Shown: piece after piece, positions 7,880 to 15,558 of the stretch
Position numbering within the stretch: the first letter of the stretch is position 1
Layout: each line of letters begins with the position of its first letter
NCBI RefSeq assembly: GCF_004348735.1
Contig: NZ_SMKT01000032.1
Coordinates: 1 to 64,000, forward strand
DNA from: Actinomadura sp. KC06
GTDB lineage: Bacteria; Actinomycetota; Actinomycetes; Streptosporangiales; Streptosporangiaceae
Length of the DNA stretch: 64,000 nt
Direction of reading: 5' to 3'
Translations under genes and position numbers: made by a program
Notes under the pieces: model-generated
What the model saw: only the letters and a program-made list of their open reading frames with translations
The model's database searches: none
Told to the model about the DNA's origin: nothing

Positions 7880-8746
7880 TCAGGTGGTCCAGAGTTCTAG
7901 GTGGGCGCCGTCCGGGGTGGTGGCGGTGAAGGCGTGGCCGCCGCGTAGGGCGTTTTCGATGACTTCGCCGGTGTGGGCGCCGGCGGCGGTGAGGAGGGTG
8001 TGGGCGGCGTCCAGGTCTTGGACGGGGAAGACGCCCGCGTGCATGCCGGACGTGAACGACGCGTCGCCCTCCGGGAGGTCGAGGCCGGGGAAGCTGATCA
8101 GCTCGACGCGGGCGCCGCGGCCGTCCCAGAAGAGGTCCAGGACGATCTCGGCGTCCGGGTCGTCGATGCCGATCAGCGCGGCCACCGCCGGGTTGACCAG
8201 GCGCTGCGAGTAGAGCGGTTCGAGGCCGAGCCTCGTCCAGAAGGCGTGGTCGCAGCCGCGGGTGAGGTGGACGGCCGCCTGGAGCTCGGAGTGGCGCCGG
8301 GTCTCGTCGTCGTCCAGGAGGCTGGCGCGGCGGGAGTCGCCCTCGACCAGGACGACCCTGAAACCGCCGGGCCCGACGACCCCGCATTCGGCGAAGTGGC
8401 GGCCGCCGAGCTCCCAGCGGGCGACCGGGGACGGGACGCCGCCCGCGGCGACCAGTGCGGCGACGCTCGCCTCGATGTCGCGGGTGTAGACGTCGACGGC
8501 GTAGCCACCGGCGGCGACGGCCGGGGAGCCTACGGGCGCGGCGACCAGGAGCAGGCCGCCGGTGTCGGCGCCCTCCGGGAGATAGAGGACCTCCTCGGCC
8601 GGGCCGGGCAGGCCGTAGAGGGCTCCGGCGGCTGCGGGATCCAGCGTGCCGCGGCGGCGTTCGGCGAAGCCGAGGACGGACAGGAACCGCGCGCCGGCGG
8701 GGAGGTCGTGGCATCCGAGTACCGCGTACCGGGGGCTGCTGAGCAT
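7880..8746 (-). CDS. Two-domain VOC (glyoxalase/dioxygenase-fold) protein
   Basis: 288 residues. Domain 1 (about 5-135) opens YAVLGCHDLPAGARFLSVLGF; domain 2 (about 150-285) opens RRHSELQAAVHLTRGCDHAFW, with a C-terminal helix-strand LDAAHTLLTAAGAH. It is paralogous to the VOC genes at 1536, 6699 and 37444. Start ATG 8746. It is divergent from the cupin gene at 8825; the 78-bp gap carries a perfect operator-like palindrome at 8803. Substrate and reaction are unknown. Confidence 0.85.
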   Translation of the reverse strand: MLSSPRYAVLGCHDLPAGARFLSVLGFAERRRGTLDPAAAGALYGLPGPAEEVLYLPEGADTGGLLLVAAPVGSPAVAAGGYAVDVYTRDIEASVAALVAAGGVPSPVARWELGGRHFAECGVVGPGGFRVVLVEGDSRRASLLDDDETRRHSELQAAVHLTRGCDHAFWTRLGLEPLYSQRLVNPAVAALIGIDDPDAEIVLDLFWDGRGARVELISFPGLDLPEGDASFTSGMHAGVFPVQDLDAAHTLLTAAGAHTGEVIENALRGGHAFTATTPDGAHLELWTT

Positions 8747-8802
8747 GGGCGCTCTCCAGGATCGACGACCGGATTCGGCGCTGGCATACTAGCCGAAACG
8801 AT

Positions 8803-8819
8803 GTTCCGAGCTGAGGAAC
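8803..8819. promoter_or_regulatory. IclR-like operator, perfect arms
   Basis: GTTCC GAGCTGA GGAAC, immediately upstream of the cupin start (8825) and in the divergent gap to the VOC gene at 8746. Because it lies between, an upstream ATG at 8801 for the cupin is unlikely. Confidence 0.65.
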
Positions 8820-8824
8820 AGGGC

Positions 8825-9436
8825 ATGATGCTTTACCTCGATGACGTGCAACCGCTCGGCGGCGGGTCGCCGTGGCGGACGTTCACGATCCCGGGGTCCG
8901 CGCCTCCGGTGGCGCTGGTCAGGCTGGAAGTGGACCGAGGGGACGGGTCGTCCACCTCGCTGGTGCGGTTCCCTGCCGGGTGGACGCGTCCGGGGGCCGG
9001 GTACTACGGCTGCGACGAGGAGTTCGTCGTCCTGGACGGCGAACTCGAAGTCTCCGGTGTCGGATACGGGCCGGGCGACCGGGGCTGGATCCCGGCGCGC
9101 GGCACCCGGACCGATTCGCGCACGTCGACCGGGGTGACGGCGCTGGCCTGGTTCTCCGGAGTCCCGGACTGGTTCGACGGCGCGGGCGGCGCTCCGGGCG
9201 CCGTGCGGACGCCGCTGCTCACGGTCCCGATCCCGGACGGCGGTCTGCCGCTCCGCTCGGGGCGGTCCGAGGAGACCCGAGGGTATGAGCGGGTTCCGGC
9301 CTCGTTCGGGTCCGCCGCCCGTGTTCTCTGGCTCGCCGCGCCGCACGGGCCGCGCTGGACGGCGCTCGGGCCGGGCGACCCGGTCCCGCCCGGACGGACG
9401 GGCCGCGCCTTCGTCCACCTCAGGTATTCCAATTAG
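8825..9436 (+). CDS. Cupin-fold protein (DUF4437-like)
   Basis: 203 residues with a cupin core: RFPAGWTRPGAGYYGCDEEFVVLDGEL, where acidic residues replace part of the usual His pair, then GPGDRGWIPARGTRT. It is related to the larger cupins at 15559 and 45077, which share the phrase EEF/EYYVLxG. Cupins of this type may be oxygenases, isomerases or sugar-binding proteins; metal ligands look incomplete here, so binding rather than catalysis is possible. The start is ATG 8825, just after the operator; a start at 8801 would include the operator. The stop codon lies inside the next operator at 9426. Confidence 0.75.
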   Translation: MMLYLDDVQPLGGGSPWRTFTIPGSAPPVALVRLEVDRGDGSSTSLVRFPAGWTRPGAGYYGCDEEFVVLDGELEVSGVGYGPGDRGWIPARGTRTDSRTSTGVTALAWFSGVPDWFDGAGGAPGAVRTPLLTVPIPDGGLPLRSGRSEETRGYERVPASFGSAARVLWLAAPHGPRWTALGPGDPVPPGRTGRAFVHLRYSN

Positions 9437-9442
9437 CGGAAA
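9426..9442. promoter_or_regulatory. IclR-like operator, distal site
   Basis: ATTCC AATTAGC GGAAA, overlapping the cupin stop codon and 70 bp upstream of the gene at 9513. A second site follows at 9481, with 55 bp between starts (about five helical turns). Confidence 0.45.
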
Positions 9443-9480
9443 GCTGTTACAAAATGGCCTCCACGACCCGCCGTGACGTC

Positions 9481-9497
9481 GTTGCGCGCAGCGGAAC
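9481..9497. promoter_or_regulatory. IclR-like operator, proximal site
   Basis: GTTGC GCGCAGC GGAAC, one mismatch to the shared palindrome, 15 bp before the start at 9513. It pairs with the site at 9426. Confidence 0.45.
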
Positions 9498-9512
9498 ACT
9501 GGAGGACTCTGC

Positions 9513-9857
9513 ATGATCTACCTCGTCTACCGGATGAAGCTCAGCGAGCGGTCCCGCCGCAACCAGAAGGAGTTCTGGGCGTGGCTGGAGGACCGCGAGC
9601 GCTGGTTCTACCGCGATCTCCCGATGGTCAAGGAGGTCCGCTGGTACTACAGCGTGATCGGCGACGTGTACACGATCGAGAACTGGGCGGCGTTCGAGGA
9701 CGAGGCCGCGTGGGGCGAGTACCGCGCCGCGCTCGGCGGGCTGAAGTCCGACGCCGAGTGGGAGGGCGAGCGCGTCACGCAGGACGACTGGTGGGAGTTC
9801 CTCGACACGCGGATCGTCACCGACCCGCCGGTGCCCGTCGGCCTGCGCCGCGACTGA
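9513..9857 (+). CDS. Small conserved-type protein, probable dimeric alpha/beta-barrel
   Basis: 114 residues, no membrane segment. A strand-helix-strand opening (MIYLVYRMKLSERSRRN, then helix with FWAWLEDRERWFY) followed by VRWYYSVIGDVYTIENW and WGEYRAALGG suggests a ferredoxin-like dimeric alpha/beta-barrel such as NIPSNAP or monooxygenase-like proteins. No family is recognised with certainty. Rich in Trp and Tyr (about 12 and 8 per cent), suited to binding a hydrophobic ligand. ATG start with GGAGG eight bases before. It is followed 14 bp later by IclR 2, so the two are likely co-transcribed under the twin operators at 9426 and 9481. Confidence 0.75.
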   Translation: MIYLVYRMKLSERSRRNQKEFWAWLEDRERWFYRDLPMVKEVRWYYSVIGDVYTIENWAAFEDEAAWGEYRAALGGLKSDAEWEGERVTQDDWWEFLDTRIVTDPPVPVGLRRD

Positions 9858-9871
9858 GCCGGGACCCCGCG

Positions 9872-10690
9872 ATGCCCCGGCAGACCCGCGCCACCGAGCA
9901 GGCCCGCGGCGGTGAGCGGAGCGGGCAGTCGGCCTCGACGGTGGAGCGGGCGGCGGACGTGCTGGTGCTGTTCGCCGAGGCCGGCTCCCGGACACTCGGC
10001 GTCACCGAGATCGCCGACGCGCTCGGGCTCTCCAAGCCCGCCGTGCACCGGATCCTCACGTCGCTGCGCAGCCGCGGGCTCCTCCGGCTGGACGAGGAGA
10101 CCCGCAGGTACGCGCTCGGGCTGACCGCGATGCGGCTCGGCCTGGCCTACCTGGACCACATCGACGTGCGCCGCCTCGCCGCTCCGGATCTCGTCGCGCT
10201 CTCCGGCCAGACCCGGGAGACGGCGACGCTGTCCGTCCGGGCCGGGGCGCAGCGCGTGTACGTCGACCAGGTCACGCCGGACCGGGAGGTGATCATGTCC
10301 GTGTCGCTCGGCGTGCCGTTCCCGCTGCACGCGGGCGCGTCCTCGAAGGCGTTCCTGGCGTTCCTGCCGGGGCCGGAGATCGACGAGTGCCTCGCGGCCG
10401 GCCGGCTCAGCCGGCTCACCGACCGGACGGTCGTCGACCGGGACGCGCTGAGGGCCGAGCTGGCCGCGATCCGGCGGCGCGGGTACGCCCGCTCGTTCGC
10501 CGAGCGGCAGTCCGGCGCGGCGTCGGTCGCCGCGCCGGTGTTCGACCACCACGGCGTCCCGGCGGCGGTGGTGAGCGTGTGCGGGCCGGTGGAGCGGTTC
10601 CGCGGCGAGGCGGAGGCGTGCGCCGAGGCGCTGCTCGCCGTGACGGGGCGGCTTTCCGCTCTCATGGGCCACGTTACCGATCCGAGCTGA
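9872..10690 (+). CDS. IclR-family transcriptional regulator 2
   Basis: 272 residues with winged helix-turn-helix (LGVTEIADALGLSKPAVHRI) and IclR effector domain (TATLSVRAG, YVDQVTPDREVIMSVSLG, PLHAGASSKAFLAFL). It is very similar to IclR 1 at 4617, including ERQSGAASVAAPV and GPVERFRGEAEACAEALL, so the pair is a recent duplication. Start ATG 9872 is chosen because upstream sequence overlaps the previous gene in another frame. It lies directly upstream of the branched-chain-type transporter operon, whose promoter carries a perfect 17-bp operator-like site, and is a good candidate for its local regulator. Confidence 0.93.
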   Translation: MPRQTRATEQARGGERSGQSASTVERAADVLVLFAEAGSRTLGVTEIADALGLSKPAVHRILTSLRSRGLLRLDEETRRYALGLTAMRLGLAYLDHIDVRRLAAPDLVALSGQTRETATLSVRAGAQRVYVDQVTPDREVIMSVSLGVPFPLHAGASSKAFLAFLPGPEIDECLAAGRLSRLTDRTVVDRDALRAELAAIRRRGYARSFAERQSGAASVAAPVFDHHGVPAAVVSVCGPVERFRGEAEACAEALLAVTGRLSALMGHVTDPS

Positions 10691-10786
10691 CAGGCCCCGT
10701 GCCGCAACGGTTCGCGCCCGCTCCGGCGGGCGCGCCGCCACGCTCGTTATCGCAGCTCACCATGTAACAGAAACGTCATGGAGCGA

Positions 10787-10801
10787 AAAAGTCAGACCTA
10801 T
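10787..10801. promoter_or_regulatory. FadR/GntR-like operator, GTCAGAC core
   Basis: AAAA GTCAGAC CTAT. Its last base is the first base of the -35 element at 10801, a position suited to either activation or blocking of polymerase. 62 bp from the IclR-like site at 10849. Confidence 0.55.
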
Positions 10802-10828
10802 TGACACCCGTTGAGAGCGCTCTATAGC
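10801..10828 (+). promoter_or_regulatory. Sigma-70-like promoter of the branched-chain-type importer operon
   Basis: -35 TTGACA at 10801-10806 and -10 TATAGC at 10823-10828, spacer 16 bp. The -35 is a consensus match. It is flanked upstream by the GTCAGAC site (10787) and downstream by the GTTCC-N7-GGAAC site (10849). An internal GAGAGCGCTCT near-palindrome lies in the spacer. Confidence 0.6.
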
Positions 10829-10848
10829 GTCCATCTCTACGGAACCGC

Positions 10849-10865
10849 GTTCCGATAACAGGAAC
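10849..10865. promoter_or_regulatory. IclR-like operator, perfect arms
   Basis: GTTCC GATAACA GGAAC, about 15-20 bp downstream of the expected transcription start, a classic repressor position. It is also preceded by an inverted GGAAC-CGC-GTTCC at 10841-10853. Confidence 0.65.
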
Positions 10866-10883
10866 GTCCTGGCGGAGGTGCAG

Positions 10884-12074
10884 ATGCGCAGATCAGTCGT
10901 CACGGTCGCCGCGGGGCTCGCGGCGCTGGCCGTGACCGCGGCCGGATGCTCGGGAAAGGCCGCGGGTGACAAGCCGGAGCTGCAGATCGGATTGATCGCC
11001 CCGATGAGCGGGCCCTTCGCCGTGCTGGGCATCTCGCAGCAGAACTCGCTGAACGTGGAGATCGAGCGGATCAACGCCGCGGGCGGGCTGGACGGCTCCA
11101 AGCTGAAGCTCGTCGTCCGCGACTCGGCCCTCGACCCGGGCAAGGCCGTCCAGGCGGCCAACGAGCTGGCCGGGAACGACGCGGTGAAGCTGGTGGTCGG
11201 CCCGTCGCTGACCGCGTTCTACGACGCCGCCAAGGGGACCTACGAGAAGAACGCGAAGCTCAACTGCCAGCCGGCCGTCTCCACCGGCGACTTCTCCGGC
11301 CTCAAGTACGGCTTCCGCTCGCAGGACCCCTTCGCCCTCGACGCCCAGGTCGTCGTGAACTGGCTGAAGCAGGAGGGCGCGAAGTCGCTCGGCCTCGTCT
11401 ACGAGGGCGACGACACCGGCAAGAACACCGACGCGCTGCTGAAGACCCTGCTCCCCCAGGCGGGCATCGAGTACCTCGGCTGGGAGAAGAGCCGGGCCGA
11501 CGACCAGTCCCACCGCGCCTACGTCGACAAGTTCACGGACGCCGGGGCGATCATGGTGTCCAGCAGCGTCGGCGGCGCGAAGACGATGGCCGCCGCGGCG
11601 CAGTCCGGCTACAAGGGCAAGCTCGTCGGCGCCGGCTCGGGCATGCAGAACATCTCCTTCATCGAGGCCGCGGGCGACGCCGCGAAGGGCGCGGTGTTCC
11701 CCGCCGCGCTCTACGAGTACCCGACGCGCAAGCCCCGCGCGGAATGGATGCCGGGCTACCGGAAGCACATCGAGGCGATCGAGGCGAAGTACGGCAAGAA
11801 CGTCGGGCCGAAGAGCGGCGCGACGTCGCCGAAGGGCGCCGCCATCGCCGCCGACTGCCTGTTCGCGTTCGAACAGGCCGTGAAGTCGGCCAAGAGCACG
11901 GAGGCGGCCAAGCTCGCGGACGCGATCGAGAAGCTCGACGTCCCCGCGCAGCAGAGCCCGTCCGGCAACGCGATCAAGCCCGGCGACAAGCACGAGTTCT
12001 ACAGCCAGGTGCACCTCTACCAGTGGAACAAGGACGGCAAGGGCTGGTACACGGAGGAGATCAGCTCGTCGTGA
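10884..12074 (+). CDS. ABC importer substrate-binding lipoprotein (branched-chain amino acid type)
   Basis: 396 residues. A lipoprotein signal (MRRSVVTVAAGLAALAVTAAG, lipobox TAAGC with Cys near residue 22) should anchor it outside the membrane. The mature part is a Peripla_BP_6 (Leu/Ile/Val-binding) fold: LQIGLIAPMSGPFAVLG, ERINAAGGLDGSKLKLVVRDS, GPSLTAFYDAAK. In actinobacterial catabolic clusters such proteins often bind aromatic acids or other organic acids rather than amino acids. The start is ATG 10884 with GGAGGTG five bases upstream. It is the first gene of a four-gene operon ending at the hairpin at 15510. Confidence 0.92.
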   Translation: MRRSVVTVAAGLAALAVTAAGCSGKAAGDKPELQIGLIAPMSGPFAVLGISQQNSLNVEIERINAAGGLDGSKLKLVVRDSALDPGKAVQAANELAGNDAVKLVVGPSLTAFYDAAKGTYEKNAKLNCQPAVSTGDFSGLKYGFRSQDPFALDAQVVVNWLKQEGAKSLGLVYEGDDTGKNTDALLKTLLPQAGIEYLGWEKSRADDQSHRAYVDKFTDAGAIMVSSSVGGAKTMAAAAQSGYKGKLVGAGSGMQNISFIEAAGDAAKGAVFPAALYEYPTRKPRAEWMPGYRKHIEAIEAKYGKNVGPKSGATSPKGAAIAADCLFAFEQAVKSAKSTEAAKLADAIEKLDVPAQQSPSGNAIKPGDKHEFYSQVHLYQWNKDGKGWYTEEISSS

Positions 12075-12940
12075 GCGCACAGGTCTGGATCGACGGGCTG
12101 TTCGCCGGGTCGGTGTACGCGCTGGTCGCGCTGGCCCTGGCGATCGTCTTCCAGCCGACCCGGGTGATGAACTTCGCGCAGGGCGAGCCGCTCGTGCTCG
12201 GCGCGGCCATCAGCTACCAGGTGGTGGCGCTGTGGCAGTGGGGGTGGCCGGCCGCGCTGCTGGTCACGCTCCTGCTCGGCGCGGGGATGGGGCTGCTGAG
12301 CGAGCGGATGATCATGATGCCGGTGCGGCTGTCCGGCTCCCGGTACGCGTGGATCATCGCCACCCTCGCCGCGGCGATGATCTTCCAGGCGCTGTTCACG
12401 CTGCGCTACTTCGACGTGGACGCGCTCCGCCCGCGCGCCCTCGCCCCGGGCCATCTGGACTTCCTCGGGCAGCGCATCGCCTGGCAGCAGCTGCTCACGG
12501 TCGGCGTCGCGCTCACGGTGATGGCCGGGTACGACGTGTTCCTGCGGCGCACCGCGTACGGCCGCGCGATCCGGGCCGCCTCGCACGACGCGGACGCCGC
12601 CGTGATCATGGGCGTTCCGGTCCGCCGGGTGATCCTGCTCAGCTTCGTGATCGCGGCGGTGATCTGCGCGTTCGCCGGCGTGCTGGCCGCGCCGCTGCTG
12701 TTCATCGGGCCCGCGTCCGGGCTGCTGTTCACGATCAAGGGGTTCACCGCGGCGGTGATCGGCGGGGTCGGGTCGCCGCGCGGCGCGCTCGTCGGCGGGC
12801 TGGTCGTCGGGCTGCTGGACGCCGTCGTCCGCAACCTGGCCGGCGCCACGACCGGCGACTTCGTCGTGTTCGGGCTGCTGGCGCTGATCCTCGTCGCGTT
12901 CCCGTCCGGCCTGTTCGGCAAGCCCATGGAGGCGCACTGA
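12071..12940 (+). CDS. ABC importer permease (LivH type)
   Basis: 289 residues, about eight membrane helices. It opens WIDGLFAGSVYALVALALAIVF, typical of LivH permeases that form discrete substrate pores; the coupling-loop region is RAASHDADAAVIMGVPVRRV. GTG start at 12071 overlaps the previous stop (GTGA), so translation is coupled. It partners with the LivM half of the next gene. Confidence 0.9.
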   Translation: MSAQVWIDGLFAGSVYALVALALAIVFQPTRVMNFAQGEPLVLGAAISYQVVALWQWGWPAALLVTLLLGAGMGLLSERMIMMPVRLSGSRYAWIIATLAAAMIFQALFTLRYFDVDALRPRALAPGHLDFLGQRIAWQQLLTVGVALTVMAGYDVFLRRTAYGRAIRAASHDADAAVIMGVPVRRVILLSFVIAAVICAFAGVLAAPLLFIGPASGLLFTIKGFTAAVIGGVGSPRGALVGGLVVGLLDAVVRNLAGATTGDFVVFGLLALILVAFPSGLFGKPMEAH

Positions 12941-14772
12941 TGAGCGCACCGACGAAGACGGCGGCCACCGGGACGACCGTGCTGGACGCGGCGCTGCGCC
13001 GGCTGCCGATGGCCCTGACCGCCGTGGCGGCCGTGATCCTGCTCGCCTGGCCGTCGATCACCGACTTCTACAGCTACAACGCCTCGTACTACAACGGGCT
13101 CGTGGCGTCCGCCGCGATCAGCGCGATCCTGACGATCTCGCTGAACCTGTCGATGGGGTTCGGCGGGCTGCTGTCGATGATGCACACCGGCATGCAGCTG
13201 CTCGGCGGGTACGCCGTCGCGTACGTGACCGTCGAGTCGGGGCTGCCGTGGCCCGCGGGGGTGGCGCTCGCGATGCTGCTCGGCGCCGTCTTCTCCGGCC
13301 TGGTGCTGATGATCAGCCTGCGCGCCACCTACCTGTACTTCGGCATGATCACGCTCGCCGCCAACCTGATCGTGGTGGAGGGCGGCAAGGCGTGGGACGG
13401 GGTCACCGGCGGCGTCAACGGCATCGTCGGGGTCGCGCCCGGCGGGCTGTCGAAGGTCCAGTTCTACTACGTGACGCTCGCCGCGCTGGTGATCGTGTAC
13501 GTCGTCCAGCGCAACGTGGTCCGCAGCGGCGTCGGGCGCGCGATGATGGCGGTCAAGGAGAGCCCGGACACGGCCGCGGCCATGGGCATCCGGCCGGTCC
13601 GCACCAAGGTGCTCGTGTTCACGCTGTCCGGCGCGATCGCCGGGCTGTCGGGCGGCCTGTACGCGCTGCAGCTCGGCTTCATCAACCCCGACGTCGGCAT
13701 CCTCGACAACGGCCTGGTGTTCTTCGTCGGCCTGTTCCTCGGCGGCATCGGCACCCTCGCCGGGCCGGTGCTCGGCGTCGCGGTCATCGCCGCCGTCGTC
13801 GAGCTGATCAAGGACCATGCCCGGTACACGACGCTGTTCCTCGGCTGCACCCTGCTGCTCGCGATGATGCTCGTCCCGAAGGGCCTGGTCGGGACGTGGC
13901 GGAGCACCCGGTTCGGCCGCCCGCCCGAGGGCGAGGACCGCGAGCCGTCCGGCGCGCTGCCCGAGTCGGTGCTGCCCGGCGCCGTCGACCCGGAGGTCCC
14001 GGCGCTCGAGGGGCGCGGGCTCGTCAAGCACTTCGGCGGCGTCAAGGCCGTCGACGGCGTCGACGTCTCCGTCGCCGCGGGCAGCGTGCACGGGATCATC
14101 GGGCCGAACGGGTCCGGCAAGTCCACCACCGTCGCGTGCCTCACGCGGTTCCACCAGGCGGACGCCGGGGAGGTGCTGATCTGCGGCGAGCCCGCGCCGG
14201 GCCGCCCGCACGCGGTGGCCGAGCGGGGCGTCACCCGCGTCTTCCAGGCGCCGCATCTGTTCGCGCAGCAGAGCGTTCTCGACAACGTGCTCGCCGGGAT
14301 GCGCGGGCGCGAGAAGTACGGGCTGCCGTCGGCCGTCCTGCGGCTGCCGCGCTACCGGCGCCGCGAGGCCGCGTCCCGCGCGGAGGCGGCCGCGCTGCTC
14401 GCGTTCGCCGGGCTGTCCGGACGCGCCGAGCAGCCCGCCGGGTCGCTGTCGCACGGGCAGAAACGCCTGCTGGAGGTGGTGCGGGCGGTCGCGTCCGGGC
14501 CGCGCGTGCTGATCCTGGACGAGCCCGCCACCGGGCTCGTCCCCGCCGAGATCGACGCGCTCGCCCGGCTGTGCCGCGCGTTCCGCGACCACGGCCTCGC
14601 CGTCGTCCTGATCGAGCACAACATGGACTTCGTCATGGACGTGTGCGACGAGCTCACCGTGATCGACAGCGGCAAGGTCATCGCGTCCGGCCCGCCCGCG
14701 GACGTCCGCTCGGACCCCGCCGTGCTGGACGCCTACCTCGGCCGCCCCGACCTGGTGGAGGACCTGACATGA
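12940..14772 (+). CDS. ABC importer fusion: LivM-type permease plus LivG-type ATPase
   Basis: 610 residues. Residues about 20-320 are a LivM-like permease (several hydrophobic helices, IGTLAGPVLGVAVIAAVVELI). After a charged linker (about 325-350) comes a LivG-like ATPase with Walker A GPNGSGKST at about 388, signature LSHGQ at about 502, Walker B LILDEP at about 524 and the switch region LIEHNMDFV. Usually these are separate proteins; LivM-LivG fusions are known but uncommon. Start ATG 12940 overlaps the preceding stop (TGATG) and the end overlaps the next ATG. Fixed 1:1 stoichiometry of permease and ATPase is implied. Confidence 0.9.
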   Translation: MSAPTKTAATGTTVLDAALRRLPMALTAVAAVILLAWPSITDFYSYNASYYNGLVASAAISAILTISLNLSMGFGGLLSMMHTGMQLLGGYAVAYVTVESGLPWPAGVALAMLLGAVFSGLVLMISLRATYLYFGMITLAANLIVVEGGKAWDGVTGGVNGIVGVAPGGLSKVQFYYVTLAALVIVYVVQRNVVRSGVGRAMMAVKESPDTAAAMGIRPVRTKVLVFTLSGAIAGLSGGLYALQLGFINPDVGILDNGLVFFVGLFLGGIGTLAGPVLGVAVIAAVVELIKDHARYTTLFLGCTLLLAMMLVPKGLVGTWRSTRFGRPPEGEDREPSGALPESVLPGAVDPEVPALEGRGLVKHFGGVKAVDGVDVSVAAGSVHGIIGPNGSGKSTTVACLTRFHQADAGEVLICGEPAPGRPHAVAERGVTRVFQAPHLFAQQSVLDNVLAGMRGREKYGLPSAVLRLPRYRRREAASRAEAAALLAFAGLSGRAEQPAGSLSHGQKRLLEVVRAVASGPRVLILDEPATGLVPAEIDALARLCRAFRDHGLAVVLIEHNMDFVMDVCDELTVIDSGKVIASGPPADVRSDPAVLDAYLGRPDLVEDLT

Positions 14773-15500
14773 CCGCGCTGCTGGAGATGGCCGGGATCCG
14801 TGCCGGGTACGGGGGCGTCCGGGTGCTGGACGACGTGGCCGTGACGGTCGGGGAGGGCGAGTTCGTCGTCCTGCTCGGCCCGAACGGCGCCGGGAAGAGC
14901 ACGACGCTGAAGGTCCTGTCGGGCCTGCTCAAACCGTCCGCGGGGACGGTGTCCTTCGCGGGCGCGGACATCACCCGCGTCCCCGGATGGCGGCGCACCG
15001 GGCTCGGCATCGGGCACGTCCCCGAGGGCCGGCGGATCTTCCCCGACCACACGGTGCTGGAGAACCTCCAGCTCGGCGGCTTCTCGCGGCGCCGCGACCG
15101 GGCCCGGACGCAGCGGCTGATGGACGAGGCGCTGGAGCTGTTCCCGCGCCTCGCCGAACGCCGCGACCAGGCGGGCGGCACGCTGTCCGGCGGCGAGGCG
15201 CAGATGCTCGCGATCGCCAGGGCGCTGATGAGCGAGCCGAAGCTGCTCGTCCTGGACGAGCCGTCCCTCGGCCTGGCCCCGCTCAAGGCGGCCGAGCTGT
15301 TCTCCTACATCAAGCGGCTGCACGCCGAACGCGGGATCTCGGTGCTCCTGGTGGAGCAGCTGGCGCTGATCGCGCTGCGGCTGGCCGACCGCGCCTACGT
15401 CTTGGAGCGGGGCCGCATCGGCCTTTCCGGGACGGCCGCCGAAGTGGAGGCCGACCCGATGGTCAAGACGCTCTACCTCGGCGGTGAATCCGCCGCCTGA
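14769..15500 (+). CDS. ABC importer ATPase (LivF type)
   Basis: 243 residues with Walker A GPNGAGKST at about 37-45, Q-loop region GIGHVPEGRRIFPDHTVLENL, signature LSGGEAQML and Walker B LLVLDEPSLGLAP. The VPEGR motif is typical of LivF. Start ATG 14769 overlaps the stop of the fusion gene. It ends nine bases before a perfect 16-bp hairpin at 15510, closing the operon. Confidence 0.92.
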   Translation: MTALLEMAGIRAGYGGVRVLDDVAVTVGEGEFVVLLGPNGAGKSTTLKVLSGLLKPSAGTVSFAGADITRVPGWRRTGLGIGHVPEGRRIFPDHTVLENLQLGGFSRRRDRARTQRLMDEALELFPRLAERRDQAGGTLSGGEAQMLAIARALMSEPKLLVLDEPSLGLAPLKAAELFSYIKRLHAERGISVLLVEQLALIALRLADRAYVLERGRIGLSGTAAEVEADPMVKTLYLGGESAA

Positions 15501-15509
15501 ACCGCATAA

Positions 15510-15545
15510 GGGAAATGCCCGGGCCGAACGGCCCGGGCATTTCCC
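15510..15545. terminator. Strong hairpin terminator, probably bidirectional
   Basis: Perfect inverted repeat: 16-bp arms (15510-15525 and 15530-15545) around a GAAC loop, opening GGGAAATG and closing CATTTCCC. It lies between the convergent importer operon and the cupin gene at 15559. No long U-tract, but high-GC actinobacterial terminators often lack one. Confidence 0.85.
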
Positions 15546-15558
15546 TGCGGAGCGCGTG

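Noticed and set aside
12406-14619. A 737-codon minus-strand open frame opposite the importer genes
   Set aside because: High-GC DNA produces long antisense frames; its translation is Asp/Arg/Gln-rich and has no fold, while the plus strand has Walker and permease motifs.
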